Below are positions 17,376 through 26,178 of a DNA stretch of 64,000 nucleotides, in pieces. The notes under the pieces are model-generated. The model did not search any database and had not been told where the DNA came from. It saw only the letters and a program-made list of their open reading frames with translations. How positions within the stretch are numbered: position 1 is the stretch's first letter; each line of letters opens with the position of its first letter. Where the stretch lies: assembly GCF_041261445.1 (NCBI RefSeq), contig NZ_JBGCCU010000003.1, positions 580,998 through 644,997 of the forward strand, in the 5' to 3' direction. The DNA comes from Catenulispora sp. EB89. GTDB taxonomy: Bacteria > Actinomycetota > Actinomycetes > Streptomycetales > Catenulisporaceae. A program made the translations under genes and the position numbers.

Positions 17376-20126
17376 TTAAGGGCTCCCGGCCCGCTGGCTT
17401 GTCAGACGGTCGGCGAGTTCATAGAGGTCGCGGTCGGGCTCGTCGTCGAGCGCGGCGAGTCGTACCTCCAGGAGTCGAAGTGTCTTCCTCATCTCGGCGT
17501 GTCGGCCGAGGTGGGCCTGGACTTTCATGATCTTGGCGTAGAGCTCCTGGTTGCAGTCGGCGTCGGCGACTGCGCGTTCCAGTACGTGCAGGGCGAATTC
17601 GGGGCGGGCGTCGGCGGTGAGGTCGGCCAGGCGGGCGCAGGCGTCGCCGAAGCGGCGCGATTCGGCTTCGCGGTCGACGATCAGCCAGTCGGCGTGGATG
17701 CCGGTGGCGAGGTGTCCGCGGTAGGTGTCGATGGCGGCTTCGAGTGCTGTGGTGCGTTCGGCTTCGTCGCGGGTGCGGTTGGCGGTGTCGAGGTGCTTGG
17801 TGAAGCGGGCGAGGTCGGTGGTGATTTCGACGGGGTCGAGCAGGTAGCGGGCGCCGCGGTTGGTGATGTACATCGTCTTCGCCTCGCCGGTGGCGGTGCG
17901 GATGCGGGTTCTCGCGTGGTAGACGGTGGAGCGGAAGGTTTCGGCGCTGCCGTTGTTGGTGCCGTCGGGGTTAATCCAAAGGGCGGCGATGATCTCATCG
18001 CGAGCGATGCCGTTGGGGTGCAGCGCGAGGAACGTCAGGATCGACGTCTCCTTGTTGTTCAGCACGACTTCACGGCCGTCGATGGTGACGGTGACCGGGC
18101 CCAGGACGTTGACGTGGACTCGCGGGAGCGGCGGAAGAGCCGTGGCCGCCGTGGCCTGCGTAGGGATGGTGGCAGGTTGCAGGGTCGACGCCTCATCAGG
18201 CGTGTCGGTGGCCGTGTCCAGGTCGGGTTCGACTTGCGCGAGTAGAGCCTGTGCTTCCGACGCTGAAAGAGAGAAGGCCTGCACGCCGTCGAGCTGTTCG
18301 TTCGTGCTGCGAGAGCGTTGATCGTGGTCGATCTCAGCTGTCGTCCCGGTATCCCACGGTCCCAGAAGGATCGCGTGCAGGTCCACGGTCCGGCCGACGT
18401 CCAGGATCGCGGCCAGGCGCGGGGTGATGGCCGGCGAGGGTGTTGCGATCAGGACGAGCGGCTCGAGTGTCTGCTCCGGGTAGAAGCGGCGCACGTCCGC
18501 GGCACTGCGGACGCCGAGATCCGCCACGGTGCGGCGCCGGTCCTGGTACTCGGCTTCCAGCATGTCGACGGCGTCGTCCAGGTCGGTTGTGATCTCCAAG
18601 CGGGGAACGTGCGGGGGCTCGTTGGCCAGCAGAGTTGCGAGATCGGCCGAGGGAATGAGGACCCGCATGTGGTCCAGGCTCGCCAACGGCCCGCCGTTGG
18701 CGAGGATTCCGACCAGCAGCGCTCGGGCCGTGCTCAACGCGCCTGGGCCACTCAAGCCGAGGCCGGCATGGTCTCGCAGGACCAGTCCAATCTCGTGGTC
18801 GCCGTCCGTGCCGAACGAGAGCGAGCCCGGCGCGGTGAACTCGGCGTACGACGCGGGAATACTCGGCCCGGTCAGCCCCGATCTGGACCGTTCCTCCGAG
18901 GTGGTAACTGCCTGCTCCGGCAGCCGGAGGTCAGGGCGCTCAGGTCCGGGGTCGTCGAGCCCGGACAGGTATGGGTCGTCGTCTTCGGGGTCGAGGTCGC
19001 CGTCCTGGAAGTAGCCGAGAGCGGGCGGAGCCAGCGTCGCCAGATGGGCTCGCTCGATCTCGGCGACCGACTCCGGAACTGCTGGTTGGGGTGTGTCCAG
19101 CGGGATCGGCCAGCGTGCGGTGGTGCGGATCCGGCGACGTTTGCGGGCCAAGGCGATCGCTGCGGCGAGGGCGCCGGCGAGACTGACGCCCACCACTCCC
19201 CCGCCGGGAAGGTTTACGAACGATCGATCGCGATGTGCCCTCGGCCGTGCGATGACCTCGCGCACGTGAGTGTTCGCAACTGCTGCGCCGGTGCTGGGGA
19301 CGGCCTGTGTACGGGAACTATTCGGCGCCGTCTGCACCGCGGACTCGCCGGCGGCGACGGTGCGCGGAGAAAGCGCGATGGAAGGCACAGCGGCATCGGT
19401 CGGTCGCGGAACCGTAGAAATGGGCGACGCGGCAGGAGCTTGGGCGGTGGCACTCGACGCGGGCATCTCCAGAGTCCAGCCGGGCAGAATCAGGTCGGGA
19501 TCCGACAGCCGTTGCCCGTCCGCTTGGATGCGGGCACGGTTGGCGTTGTAGATCTCGCGCCAGCGCTCAGCGTCGCCGAGGTGTTGTGCGGCGATGCCCC
19601 AAAGCGTGTCGCCATCGACGACCGTGTACGTCGCGGACGACGTTGTCGCCGTCGGCTCGGCGGGGACGACCGGTACAGCGGAACTGGCAGCGGGCTTGGC
19701 CGGGGTGATGAAGCCAGTCTTGGCCGCCGCCGGGGTCCGAGATGTAAGCACCGATACGACCAGAGCGGCCAAAAGCACTGCCACCAGTGAAGCCGCAGGC
19801 CCCGCTTGCCGATCGCGAATCGCGGGCGCGGTCTGGCGTGCGACCGCGACGGCATCGGCGACTGCGCCCGGCACCTGGACGACGAGCTGTCGGACGAACG
19901 CCGCCCAGTAGCACCATCCGACGATCCCGAGGAGATCCAGGACGAAGCGTGCCCGGTCGATCCGCCATACATCCAGCCACGGCCCCACCTGGCTCAGCGA
20001 CGTCGGCAGCGGTCGGGGGAAGGGGACGCCGAGCGCATCGGCGAGAAACCACGGGACCCCGCCGACGACTGCGACCAGGAGCGCCAGCGCGAGCAGTCCG
20101 CGAACGACTCGGATCAGGGTTCTCAT
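17376..20126 (-). CDS. Membrane LysM protein with C-terminal BTAD regulator domain
   Basis: A 916-aa protein. Hydrophobic helices lie near residues 5-28, 60-80 and 112-128, then a Pro/Ala linker, a LysM peptidoglycan-binding domain at about 167-221 (YTVVDGDTLWGIAAQHLGD, ending PGWTLEMP), another hydrophobic segment (GVVGVSLAGALAAAIALARK) and a long soluble region. The C-terminus is a SARP-like winged helix (VHVNVLGPVTVTIDGREVVL) followed by a bacterial transcriptional activation domain of TPR-like helices. Whether it binds DNA while membrane-held or after release is unknown. Its ATG overlaps the stop of the TadG-like gene by ATGA, making it last in the Tad operon, so it may couple wall state to pilus expression. 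Confidence 0.8.
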   Translation of the reverse strand: MRTLIRVVRGLLALALLVAVVGGVPWFLADALGVPFPRPLPTSLSQVGPWLDVWRIDRARFVLDLLGIVGWCYWAAFVRQLVVQVPGAVADAVAVARQTAPAIRDRQAGPAASLVAVLLAALVVSVLTSRTPAAAKTGFITPAKPAASSAVPVVPAEPTATTSSATYTVVDGDTLWGIAAQHLGDAERWREIYNANRARIQADGQRLSDPDLILPGWTLEMPASSATAQAPAASPISTVPRPTDAAVPSIALSPRTVAAGESAVQTAPNSSRTQAVPSTGAAVANTHVREVIARPRAHRDRSFVNLPGGGVVGVSLAGALAAAIALARKRRRIRTTARWPIPLDTPQPAVPESVAEIERAHLATLAPPALGYFQDGDLDPEDDDPYLSGLDDPGPERPDLRLPEQAVTTSEERSRSGLTGPSIPASYAEFTAPGSLSFGTDGDHEIGLVLRDHAGLGLSGPGALSTARALLVGILANGGPLASLDHMRVLIPSADLATLLANEPPHVPRLEITTDLDDAVDMLEAEYQDRRRTVADLGVRSAADVRRFYPEQTLEPLVLIATPSPAITPRLAAILDVGRTVDLHAILLGPWDTGTTAEIDHDQRSRSTNEQLDGVQAFSLSASEAQALLAQVEPDLDTATDTPDEASTLQPATIPTQATAATALPPLPRVHVNVLGPVTVTIDGREVVLNNKETSILTFLALHPNGIARDEIIAALWINPDGTNNGSAETFRSTVYHARTRIRTATGEAKTMYITNRGARYLLDPVEITTDLARFTKHLDTANRTRDEAERTTALEAAIDTYRGHLATGIHADWLIVDREAESRRFGDACARLADLTADARPEFALHVLERAVADADCNQELYAKIMKVQAHLGRHAEMRKTLRLLEVRLAALDDEPDRDLYELADRLTSQRAGSP

Positions 20127-20509
20127 GGTGTGCTCGCATCCGACGTGACTGGGTGTGCGGTCGCGCGGCCGGCAACGTGGATCACGTCCAGGCCGCCGAC
20201 ATTCAGCAGCTGGGTTCGGTAGCCGGCCCGCACGGTGACGGTCACCGCATCAGCGGAAGCCGTCACCGTGTACTGGTCGCCCGTCGCTGCGAGGTACTTC
20301 TCGGCCGCGGCGCGGGCCCGTAGCGGGTCCACGGCTGGCCGTCCTGTCTGGCGGTAGGCGATCACGTCCAGGGCATCGGCTCCCGCTCGGGCAGCTTCAG
20401 CCGCCTCGCCGAGAACCCGGTCCTTGGTGGAAAGCGCCGCGCCGCCGTCCAACACCAGACCGGATGCGAGGAGCAGGGATGGAACAAGGAGAACCGTCAG
20501 AATGATCAT
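20123..20509 (-). CDS. TadG-like pilus-assembly membrane protein
   Basis: A 128-aa protein with an N-terminal hydrophobic helix (MIILTVLLVPSLLLASGLVL) followed directly by the polar DGGAALSTKDRVLGEAAEAAR, the pattern of TadG/Flp-associated pseudopilin-like proteins, and a periplasmic-type beta-rich tail. ATG 20509 overlaps the upstream TadE stop and its own stop overlaps the BTAD-LysM start, indicating tight coupling. Probably a minor pilus component anchored in the membrane. Confidence 0.7.
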   Translation of the reverse strand: MIILTVLLVPSLLLASGLVLDGGAALSTKDRVLGEAAEAARAGADALDVIAYRQTGRPAVDPLRARAAAEKYLAATGDQYTVTASADAVTVTVRAGYRTQLLNVGGLDVIHVAGRATAHPVTSDASTP

Positions 20510-20922
20510 GGTGTGCTCCGGAACGGATCCACTGGGCTCACTGACGAGGCGGTCAAGGTCTGGGTGCCAGGTAGTAACCCGGTGATGGCCTGCAGAGAGA
20601 TGTGGCAGGAGATCGTGACCCGTACCACCCCACCGGGTTTGAACGAGGCGGTATCGACCTTCACGTCCCTCCGGGTGCAGGCGGCACTACTGGGGATGGT
20701 CGCGGCCGTCTGCTCGCCGACGGCTCGCGCCCGCGGAGAGGTTGTCGCTAGAGATGCGGCACGGGAGGCGGCGTGCGCCGCGGTGCTGACGTCGATATCG
20801 GCCATGGCCAGCCGTCCGAGGAGTACGACGAACATCATCACCAGCAGCAGGAACGGCGCGATGAGCACCATTTCGACGAGGCTGGTTCCGGTGTCCGATC
20901 GCAGAGATCTCCGCTTCCTCAC
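20506..20922 (-). CDS. TadE-like minor pseudopilin
   Basis: A 138-aa protein with a basic N-terminus (MRKRRSLRSDTG), the TadE signature GTSLVEMVLIAPFLLLVMM (Glu in the first helix) and a secreted C-terminal domain containing two Cys (SAACTRRD, TISCHI) that could form a disulfide. TadE proteins are processed pseudopilins needed for Flp pilus assembly. It overlaps its neighbours on both sides by 4 nt, so it is translated as part of the operon. Confidence 0.8.
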   Translation of the reverse strand: MRKRRSLRSDTGTSLVEMVLIAPFLLLVMMFVVLLGRLAMADIDVSTAAHAASRAASLATTSPRARAVGEQTAATIPSSAACTRRDVKVDTASFKPGGVVRVTISCHISLQAITGLLPGTQTLTASSVSPVDPFRSTP

Positions 20923-21314
20923 GTTCGGTCCCCGATGGACTCGGTCGGCGCGGTGACCGTGACGTGCACCGGGAGCTTCAGGAACGGCACGATCTGTTCG
21001 GCGTATCCGCTCACCTCGACACGGGCCTCCCGGGCACTGCGCTGCACCGTCACCCGCCCGTCATGCAGCGTGCTCTTGTCGAAATCGGTCAGGTAATGCT
21101 CGGTTGCGTCCTGCCCCGCGGCGACGGTGCCGCCTTGGACTCGCGCTGCCTCCAGACCTTGAGACGCGGCCAAATGCGCGATCTGCTCAGCATGGAAGTA
21201 GAGGACGAACGCGAACGTGCTGAAGATGATCAGCCCGATCACCGGGGCGGCGAACACCATCTGGACCGTGGCCGAACCGGCATCGCCACGTGGGCGGGGT
21301 AGCGCGTGGCGCAT
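20919..21314 (-). CDS. TadE-like pseudopilin, second copy
   Basis: A 131-aa protein with a polar N-terminus (PRGDAGSATVQMVFAAP) leading into the hydrophobic helix VIGLIIFSTFAFVLYFHA, then an Ala/Val-rich extracytoplasmic domain. This is the same architecture as the next gene, with Gln-Met in place of the usual Glu-Met at the processing-site helix (ATVQMVF), so it is a divergent TadE. Stop and start overlap with the neighbouring genes. Probably a minor pilin. Confidence 0.7.
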   Translation of the reverse strand: MRHALPRPRGDAGSATVQMVFAAPVIGLIIFSTFAFVLYFHAEQIAHLAASQGLEAARVQGGTVAAGQDATEHYLTDFDKSTLHDGRVTVQRSAREARVEVSGYAEQIVPFLKLPVHVTVTAPTESIGDRT

Positions 21315-21541
21315 CAGAATTGGATGCTCGTGGCCTTGCCCATGATTTTTGAGGTGAACAGGGCACCGACACCGACCGCGATCAACACGATGAAGGCGAT
21401 GATGATGACGGTGTCTGAGGACATCCCGCCGCGGTCATCGGTCTTCAGGTCGTGGATAAGGTCGCGCAGGCTCCGCGGTCGTTGGCCGCAAGTAAGCAGG
21501 GCCCAGGCGCGGGTGGTCAGGTCGGTCATCCGGGAGATCAT
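21314..21541 (-). CDS. Flp-like pilin / small membrane protein
   Basis: A 75-aa protein with a short basic/polar N-terminus (RDLIHDLKTDDRGGMSSD) followed by one long hydrophobic helix (TVIIIAFIVLIAVGVGALF). The DRGGMSSD...helix arrangement resembles Flp-type prepilins and the DUF4244-like small proteins found between TadC and TadE genes in Actinobacteria. A good ribosome site (GGAG) precedes ATG 21541. It is the best candidate for the major pilin of this locus because no other pilin-sized gene is present. Confidence 0.6.
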   Translation of the reverse strand: MISRMTDLTTRAWALLTCGQRPRSLRDLIHDLKTDDRGGMSSDTVIIIAFIVLIAVGVGALFTSKIMGKATSIQF

Positions 21542-21576
21542 GGGTGGTGCTCCTTTGCGGGTAGACGGATGCCGGA

Positions 21577-22479
21577 TCAGTTGAACCCGGCGAGGACCTT
21601 CATGACCGAGGGGAAACCGATGGCGATCATGAAGGCGAGAAACATCAGCCCGATCGGTACGCCAGTCCGCTCGGTCGCAGCCTCGGCGGCGGCCTGAACG
21701 TCAGCGAGCTGACTGGCACGCAAGACCTGCGCCTTGGCGGCCAGCGCATCCTTGATGCGAGCACCTTCGGAACCGGTCAGCGCCAGCGAAGCCGCCAACT
21801 GCGCCAGGTCGGCCGAGTCCAGCTCGTGCGCGAGCCGGGCGAAGACTGCGGGGACGGGGGTACGTGCGAGTCGGGCTTCCGCCAGAGCAGCGCGCAACTT
21901 GGTGAACGTCGGCCCATCGCCGATCGCGGCAGCGTCATGCAGCGACTGCTCGACGCCGCCCCCGGCCGCGAAAGACGTGCCGGCCAACTCCAGGAACATC
22001 GCCAGCGCGGCTCGGGTCTCGGCACGCGCGACCTTCGCGGCGGCGGCCGTGCTCATGACCGGTGTCCAGAACATCACCGCAGCGGCTGCTGCCGCCCCCA
22101 GCACCAGGAAGACGCTCGGGACATGTAGGCCGAGCGCGTCGAACCACAGGTCTGCCACCGGTGCCAGGATCAGTCCGGCTGCCCCGGTCGCGGCCTGCTG
22201 TGCCAGAAGGTCTTCAGCGCTGCGGTTGAGGACCGCAAGGTCACGCCGAGCCTTGGCGGTTGGCAGGCCCGACTTGGCCAGCAGCGGGACCACTCGCCGG
22301 CCCGCCCGCGCCGACCAACCGCTGACAGGCTCCTGCGAAGCACGAGATGGCGCGACGGCGGGTGCCGGTGTGGACAGGCGCGCCAGCACCGACGCTGCGG
22401 AGGGGGCCGGTGGTCGGAGGCCGATGAGCAGGAGCCACAGCCCAGCACCGATGCCGACCCCGAGCAGGACGGCTACCAC
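21577..22479 (-). CDS. tadC: TadC, type II secretion F-domain protein
   Basis: A 300-aa inner-membrane platform protein of the Tad pilus with an N-terminal helix (VVAVLLGVGIGAGLWLLLIGL), paired central helices (LVLGAAAAAAVMFWTPVM) and a C-terminal helix (GLMFLAFMIAIGFPSVM). The cytosolic loop carries the T2SF features (AMFLELAGTSFAAGGGVEQSL, ALTGSEGARIKDAL). The open frame extends much further upstream, but GTG 22479 overlapping the TadB stop (GTGGTAG) gives the correct length; the extension is antisense noise across tadB. Confidence 0.85.
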   Translation of the reverse strand: MVAVLLGVGIGAGLWLLLIGLRPPAPSAASVLARLSTPAPAVAPSRASQEPVSGWSARAGRRVVPLLAKSGLPTAKARRDLAVLNRSAEDLLAQQAATGAAGLILAPVADLWFDALGLHVPSVFLVLGAAAAAAVMFWTPVMSTAAAAKVARAETRAALAMFLELAGTSFAAGGGVEQSLHDAAAIGDGPTFTKLRAALAEARLARTPVPAVFARLAHELDSADLAQLAASLALTGSEGARIKDALAAKAQVLRASQLADVQAAAEAATERTGVPIGLMFLAFMIAIGFPSVMKVLAGFN

Positions 22480-23378
22480 GCCGAGACCTCCCGCCTGGTA
22501 GTCGCGATGGCGGCCAGGTTGGTGAGCACTCGTGGCTCGGGTTCCGGGTGCAGGATCGTGTCCATCCAACGCAGTGCCACGCCGAAAACCCCGGCGGCGA
22601 CGACGAGCACGACCTGTCCACGGAAGCTGTCGTAGGGGGCCATAAAGGCCGGATCGCCGAACATCAACACCCCGAACAGCGCCAGCACCACGCAGATGGT
22701 GATACGGACCGACGTGCGAGGCTTGGCCTCGGTGGCGACGGCACGCCGCCGGATCGACGCCTGTTCGCGGGCAGAGGCGGCGACGTTGTTCAACACCGCC
22801 GCGGTGTTTCCTGACTGCCTGCGGGAGGCGATGATCAGGCAGCCGGCGACCGCGTCGGCATGGCGATCGGCAATCGCATCGGCCCATACCGCGATGGCCT
22901 CCGCCAGCGGCATACCCGTATCGACCTGCTCGGCCAACCGCATGCAGGGCGCAGTGATCGGCTCTGGTGCCAGGGGTGCGGCAGCCATGACCGCCTGCTG
23001 TAGCCCTGCGGCGGCCGACAACGTATCCCGGAGCATCTCGGCGAATGTGGCGACAGCGTCGGACAGCTCGATCGCGTGGCGCGACACTCTGTCGGGACCG
23101 AGGATGCGCGGCAGGTGCCAGAGCGCGAGGTATCCGATCACGGCCATCGCCGGCCAACCGGTCCACGCCATCAGTGCGGCTGCGCCAGCCGCGCAACCAG
23201 CGACACGCGGCTTCTGGCCGGTCAATCGTCGCGGGCTCAGGCTCGCGACGAGCGAGGCCCAACGCGAAGGAGCCGTAGACGCTTCTTCGTCCGCTGGCCG
23301 CAGGCCTTTGACGATCATGAGCGAGCCGATGGCGGTTCCGGCACCGAAGAGCCCGCCGAGTAGCTGCGTGCCGTTCAC
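22473..23378 (-). CDS. tadB: TadB, type II secretion F-domain protein
   Basis: A 301-aa membrane protein with hydrophobic segments at about 5-25, 60-90 and 240-280 and the T2SF domain between them (ELSDAVATFAEMLRDTLSAA, IIASRRQSGNTAAVLNNVA). TadB and TadC form the platform that TadA drives. ATG 23378 overlaps the TadA stop by 4 nt. Confidence 0.85.
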   Translation of the reverse strand: MNGTQLLGGLFGAGTAIGSLMIVKGLRPADEEASTAPSRWASLVASLSPRRLTGQKPRVAGCAAGAAALMAWTGWPAMAVIGYLALWHLPRILGPDRVSRHAIELSDAVATFAEMLRDTLSAAAGLQQAVMAAAPLAPEPITAPCMRLAEQVDTGMPLAEAIAVWADAIADRHADAVAGCLIIASRRQSGNTAAVLNNVAASAREQASIRRRAVATEAKPRTSVRITICVVLALFGVLMFGDPAFMAPYDSFRGQVVLVVAAGVFGVALRWMDTILHPEPEPRVLTNLAAIATTRREVSAW

Positions 23379-24679
23379 CAGCCCTGCCTCTCTTGCGTGC
23401 GTGCGGCGAACGGGTTGTATCCGACCGTGGCCAGACGCTCCGTGAGCGAGGTAGACGGCGGGGTCGCCCGCACGGCGATGCCGTCCGGTCCCGGCTGGTA
23501 CAGCCTGTTCGTGACCACCTGGTCAGCGTGGGACCCGGTGACTTCGGCGACTTCGCGCACCACGCGGAGACCGTCGCCCAACTCGGCGATATGAAGCACA
23601 AGATCGATGCCGTGCGCCGCGAGTCGCGCGACGGCCTCCGCCGGAGCGCGCTCCGGCGCGAGCAGTGCGTAGGTGATCAGACGATCGAATGCCGCGTCCG
23701 CAGATTCCGCATGCACTGTGGACAAGGACCCGTCGTTGCCCTGGCTCATGGCTAGGAGCATGGGCAGGGTCTCGTCGCCTCGGACTTCGCCGACGATCAC
23801 GCGGCCTGCGGACAGCCGAAGTCCGGCGCGGACGAGGCCGGCAGCGCTGATCCGGCCGACCCCCTCGGCGTTGGCCTCACGTGCCTGGAGTGCGTCCACG
23901 ACCGCGTGCCGTTCCGGATCGGCGCCCAAGCCGAGCTCGAAGGCATCCTCGATCGTGACAAGCTTTTCGTAGGGATCGATGGCAGTCGCGAGAGCCCGCA
24001 GCATCGTGGTTTTGCCTGCTCCCATACCGCCGGCAATCAAGATGTTGCATCGTGCCTGGACCGCGGCGGTCAGGAAGTCGCGCAGCGCGACGTCGATCGT
24101 TCCGAGTCTCACCAACTCGTCGAGGTCGATGTCGCGGTGCAGATGTCTGCGGATCGTCACGCTGGGGCGCTTGTTGACCGCCATGACCGCCGACAGCCGC
24201 GACCCGTCGGGCAGTCCAATCGACAAGATCGGAGCGCGCCGGTCGAAGGAGCGCTCTTCGATTCCGCTTCTTGCGGCGATCGTCCCCACCAGATCGATCA
24301 GCTCGGCATCGCTGGCCGCCACCGGCCAGAGACCACGTTCGCGGCGCTTGCCGGCGTACTTGACGAAGACGACGTCGTGGCCCAGGACGTCGATGTCTTC
24401 CACCCCTGGGAGGTCCAGATATCTTTGCAGGCCGCCGAAGCCGAGGAGCCGATCGGCGACTGACCTGGCCACCTGGTCGGTGACCTCCCGGCGCGGCGAC
24501 GGCAGGCCCGCTGACAGGGCAGCGGCTACCTCGGTCTGCAACTCCTGTGCGCAGAGGCGGTCCACCGCCGCTCGGCGATTCGCCGGGTCCCACGAATCCT
24601 GCTTAGATTCCGCGACCAAGCGGGCGGCGACACGATCTCCGACTCGCGCCGCCATGGCAGGATCGAGCATCGTCGTCAC
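23375..24679 (-). CDS. tadA: TadA/CpaF pilus assembly ATPase
   Basis: A 434-aa secretion ATPase of the VirB11/CpaF group powering Flp pilus extrusion. It has an N-terminal helical region, Walker A (LIAGGMGAGKTTMLRAL, about residue 215), an Asp/Glu box (LVTIEDAFELGL), Walker B/His box (RVIVGEVRGDETLPML, GNDGSLSTVHAESAD). All catalytic motifs are present, so it should be active. It overlaps tadZ upstream and tadB downstream by 4 nt each. Confidence 0.93.
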   Translation of the reverse strand: MTTMLDPAMAARVGDRVAARLVAESKQDSWDPANRRAAVDRLCAQELQTEVAAALSAGLPSPRREVTDQVARSVADRLLGFGGLQRYLDLPGVEDIDVLGHDVVFVKYAGKRRERGLWPVAASDAELIDLVGTIAARSGIEERSFDRRAPILSIGLPDGSRLSAVMAVNKRPSVTIRRHLHRDIDLDELVRLGTIDVALRDFLTAAVQARCNILIAGGMGAGKTTMLRALATAIDPYEKLVTIEDAFELGLGADPERHAVVDALQAREANAEGVGRISAAGLVRAGLRLSAGRVIVGEVRGDETLPMLLAMSQGNDGSLSTVHAESADAAFDRLITYALLAPERAPAEAVARLAAHGIDLVLHIAELGDGLRVVREVAEVTGSHADQVVTNRLYQPGPDGIAVRATPPSTSLTERLATVGYNPFAARTQERQGW

Positions 24680-25398
24680 GCCACAGCCTCCGACACCGCG
24701 ACAGGTGCCGCGGACGAACGAGCGCCGCCGATGCCCAGTGCGATCTGCTGCACCGAACGCGCGTAGACGTTTCGACGGCTCCTGACGAAGAACCCCGTCT
24801 CCGGCGCGTCCGGAAGGCGACCTGCCACCTCGACTCCGAGCGTGCGGCTCATCTCACCGGTGGTGTAACCAGCTCCACGCAAGACCAGGCGCACTCGGCT
24901 TCCAGCCGCCTGCAAAGACTTGACCGCCACGTCCAACAGCCCGATTTCCTCGGGCACCGGACGCACCACCAACAGGACTTCATTGGCGAGGAACAGGGCC
25001 CGAGACAGTCGCCGCACGTCAACGCGACCGCAGTCGAGAATCACGGTCGTTTCGGAATCAGCGGACACTTGCTCCAGCAGGCCGCCGGTCGCCGCGAGAT
25101 CCGCGACCGTCGCCTGCACGCCGGCAGGATCGGCCGGCGCGACCACGACCGGCAGCCCCGATGGGAGTTGCTGCGTGTGCTCGCCGATCCGTACGTCCTG
25201 GGCTGCCGGGAACATCGCCGCAGCAAGGGTCGTCAGCGATGGCGTCGAGGCCAGGCCGAACCGGCCGGCGAGTGTTCCGCCGGCAGCGTCCGCCTCGATG
25301 AGCGTCGCCGAGATATTGTGCGGCCACAGCGCCGCCAGGGTCATCGCCAGCCGCGTCACTCCCGGCGCGCCCTTCACCGACGCCACCGCGACCAGCAT
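24676..25398 (-). CDS. tadZ: TadZ/CpaE-like ParA-family ATPase
   Basis: A 240-aa MinD/ParA-like protein that localises Tad machinery. It starts with the deviant Walker A (ASVKGAPGVTRLAMTLAAL) and has ADAAGGTLAGRFGL and VILDCGRVDVRRL (Walker B region). The canonical Walker A GKT is replaced by GVTR, as often in TadZ, suggesting weak ATP hydrolysis. ATG 25398 overlaps the CpaB stop. Confidence 0.85.
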   Translation of the reverse strand: MLVAVASVKGAPGVTRLAMTLAALWPHNISATLIEADAAGGTLAGRFGLASTPSLTTLAAAMFPAAQDVRIGEHTQQLPSGLPVVVAPADPAGVQATVADLAATGGLLEQVSADSETTVILDCGRVDVRRLSRALFLANEVLLVVRPVPEEIGLLDVAVKSLQAAGSRVRLVLRGAGYTTGEMSRTLGVEVAGRLPDAPETGFFVRSRRNVYARSVQQIALGIGGARSSAAPVAVSEAVA

Positions 25399-26114
25399 CA
25401 GGAACCACCCGCGCTACCAGGAGCCAACACGATTACCGAGACGGGATTGCTCCCGGCCTGGCCGATCCGGGCGGCCGATGCCTCGTCGGTCAGCAAGGAC
25501 ACATCTACCGAGCCGGTCTGCTGCGCGTCCTTCACCGACACAACGGTCGCCATCATCGCGTTCTTCAGCGGATCGGCGGGCGCTTGAGAGACCTGCGGGG
25601 ATCCCTGGTCCTGAGCATTGATCTGCACGGCCACCTGATCGCCGGCCTTCAACTCCGCTGGGAACGCTCCTGCCTTCAATTCGGCTGGTGCGACCGCCTG
25701 ACCCGCTGGCGGAAAGACCGCCGACGCCCCGACCTTGTTCCGGGTCATCAAATCCCCAGCCACCAGCGGAACCGCCGCGATATGTCCAACAACCTGGTCT
25801 TCCTGCGACTCCGGAATCAGCCCGACGCCAGAGTCGGCGGCGACCTCCGCCGTCTGCAAATCGGCGGCGAGCACCTTCTGTCCGGCCGGAACCGGTGTGG
25901 CGACCTGCAGCACCGGAATCCGGCCGTCGATGGACGACAGAAGCACGCCGCCGCCCACCCCACACAGCGCGACCAGACCAGCCCCTGCCTTCAGGTAGGC
26001 GGGGCGAAGCCGGCGCGTCGAAGCAAGCCGACACACAGACCTGGTCTTCGGGCGCGGTGCCTCTTCAGGCTGCGCCTCCGCGGGCGGGGCCTGGCCAGGA
26101 ATGACGGAACGCAC
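25398..26114 (-). CDS. cpaB: CpaB/RcpC-like SAF-domain pilus protein
   Basis: A 238-aa protein with an Arg-rich cytosolic N-terminus, one membrane helix (AGAGLVALCGVGGGVLLSS) and an extracytoplasmic SAF domain (VLQVATPVPAGQKVLAADL, then VAAVPLVAGDLMTRNKVG-like strands). CpaB/RcpC stabilises the pilus channel. It uses GTG 26114, 64 nt after the upstream secreted-protein gene. Confidence 0.8.
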   Translation of the reverse strand: MRSVIPGQAPPAEAQPEEAPRPKTRSVCRLASTRRLRPAYLKAGAGLVALCGVGGGVLLSSIDGRIPVLQVATPVPAGQKVLAADLQTAEVAADSGVGLIPESQEDQVVGHIAAVPLVAGDLMTRNKVGASAVFPPAGQAVAPAELKAGAFPAELKAGDQVAVQINAQDQGSPQVSQAPADPLKNAMMATVVSVKDAQQTGSVDVSLLTDEASAARIGQAGSNPVSVIVLAPGSAGGS

Positions 26115-26178
26115 GATGAACTCGCCTAACGCCAGAGATTGGATATCAGAACTCAGCGATCTTGATCGTCAACGATCT

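Noticed and set aside
18318..19790. 490-aa plus-strand ORF opposite the LysM-BTAD gene
   Set aside because: Arg/Gly-rich antisense translation without motifs; the minus-strand gene has clear domains.
22480..23601. N-terminal extension making TadC 674 aa
   Set aside because: It overlaps tadB and tadA in another frame; the normal TadC length is reached with GTG 22479.
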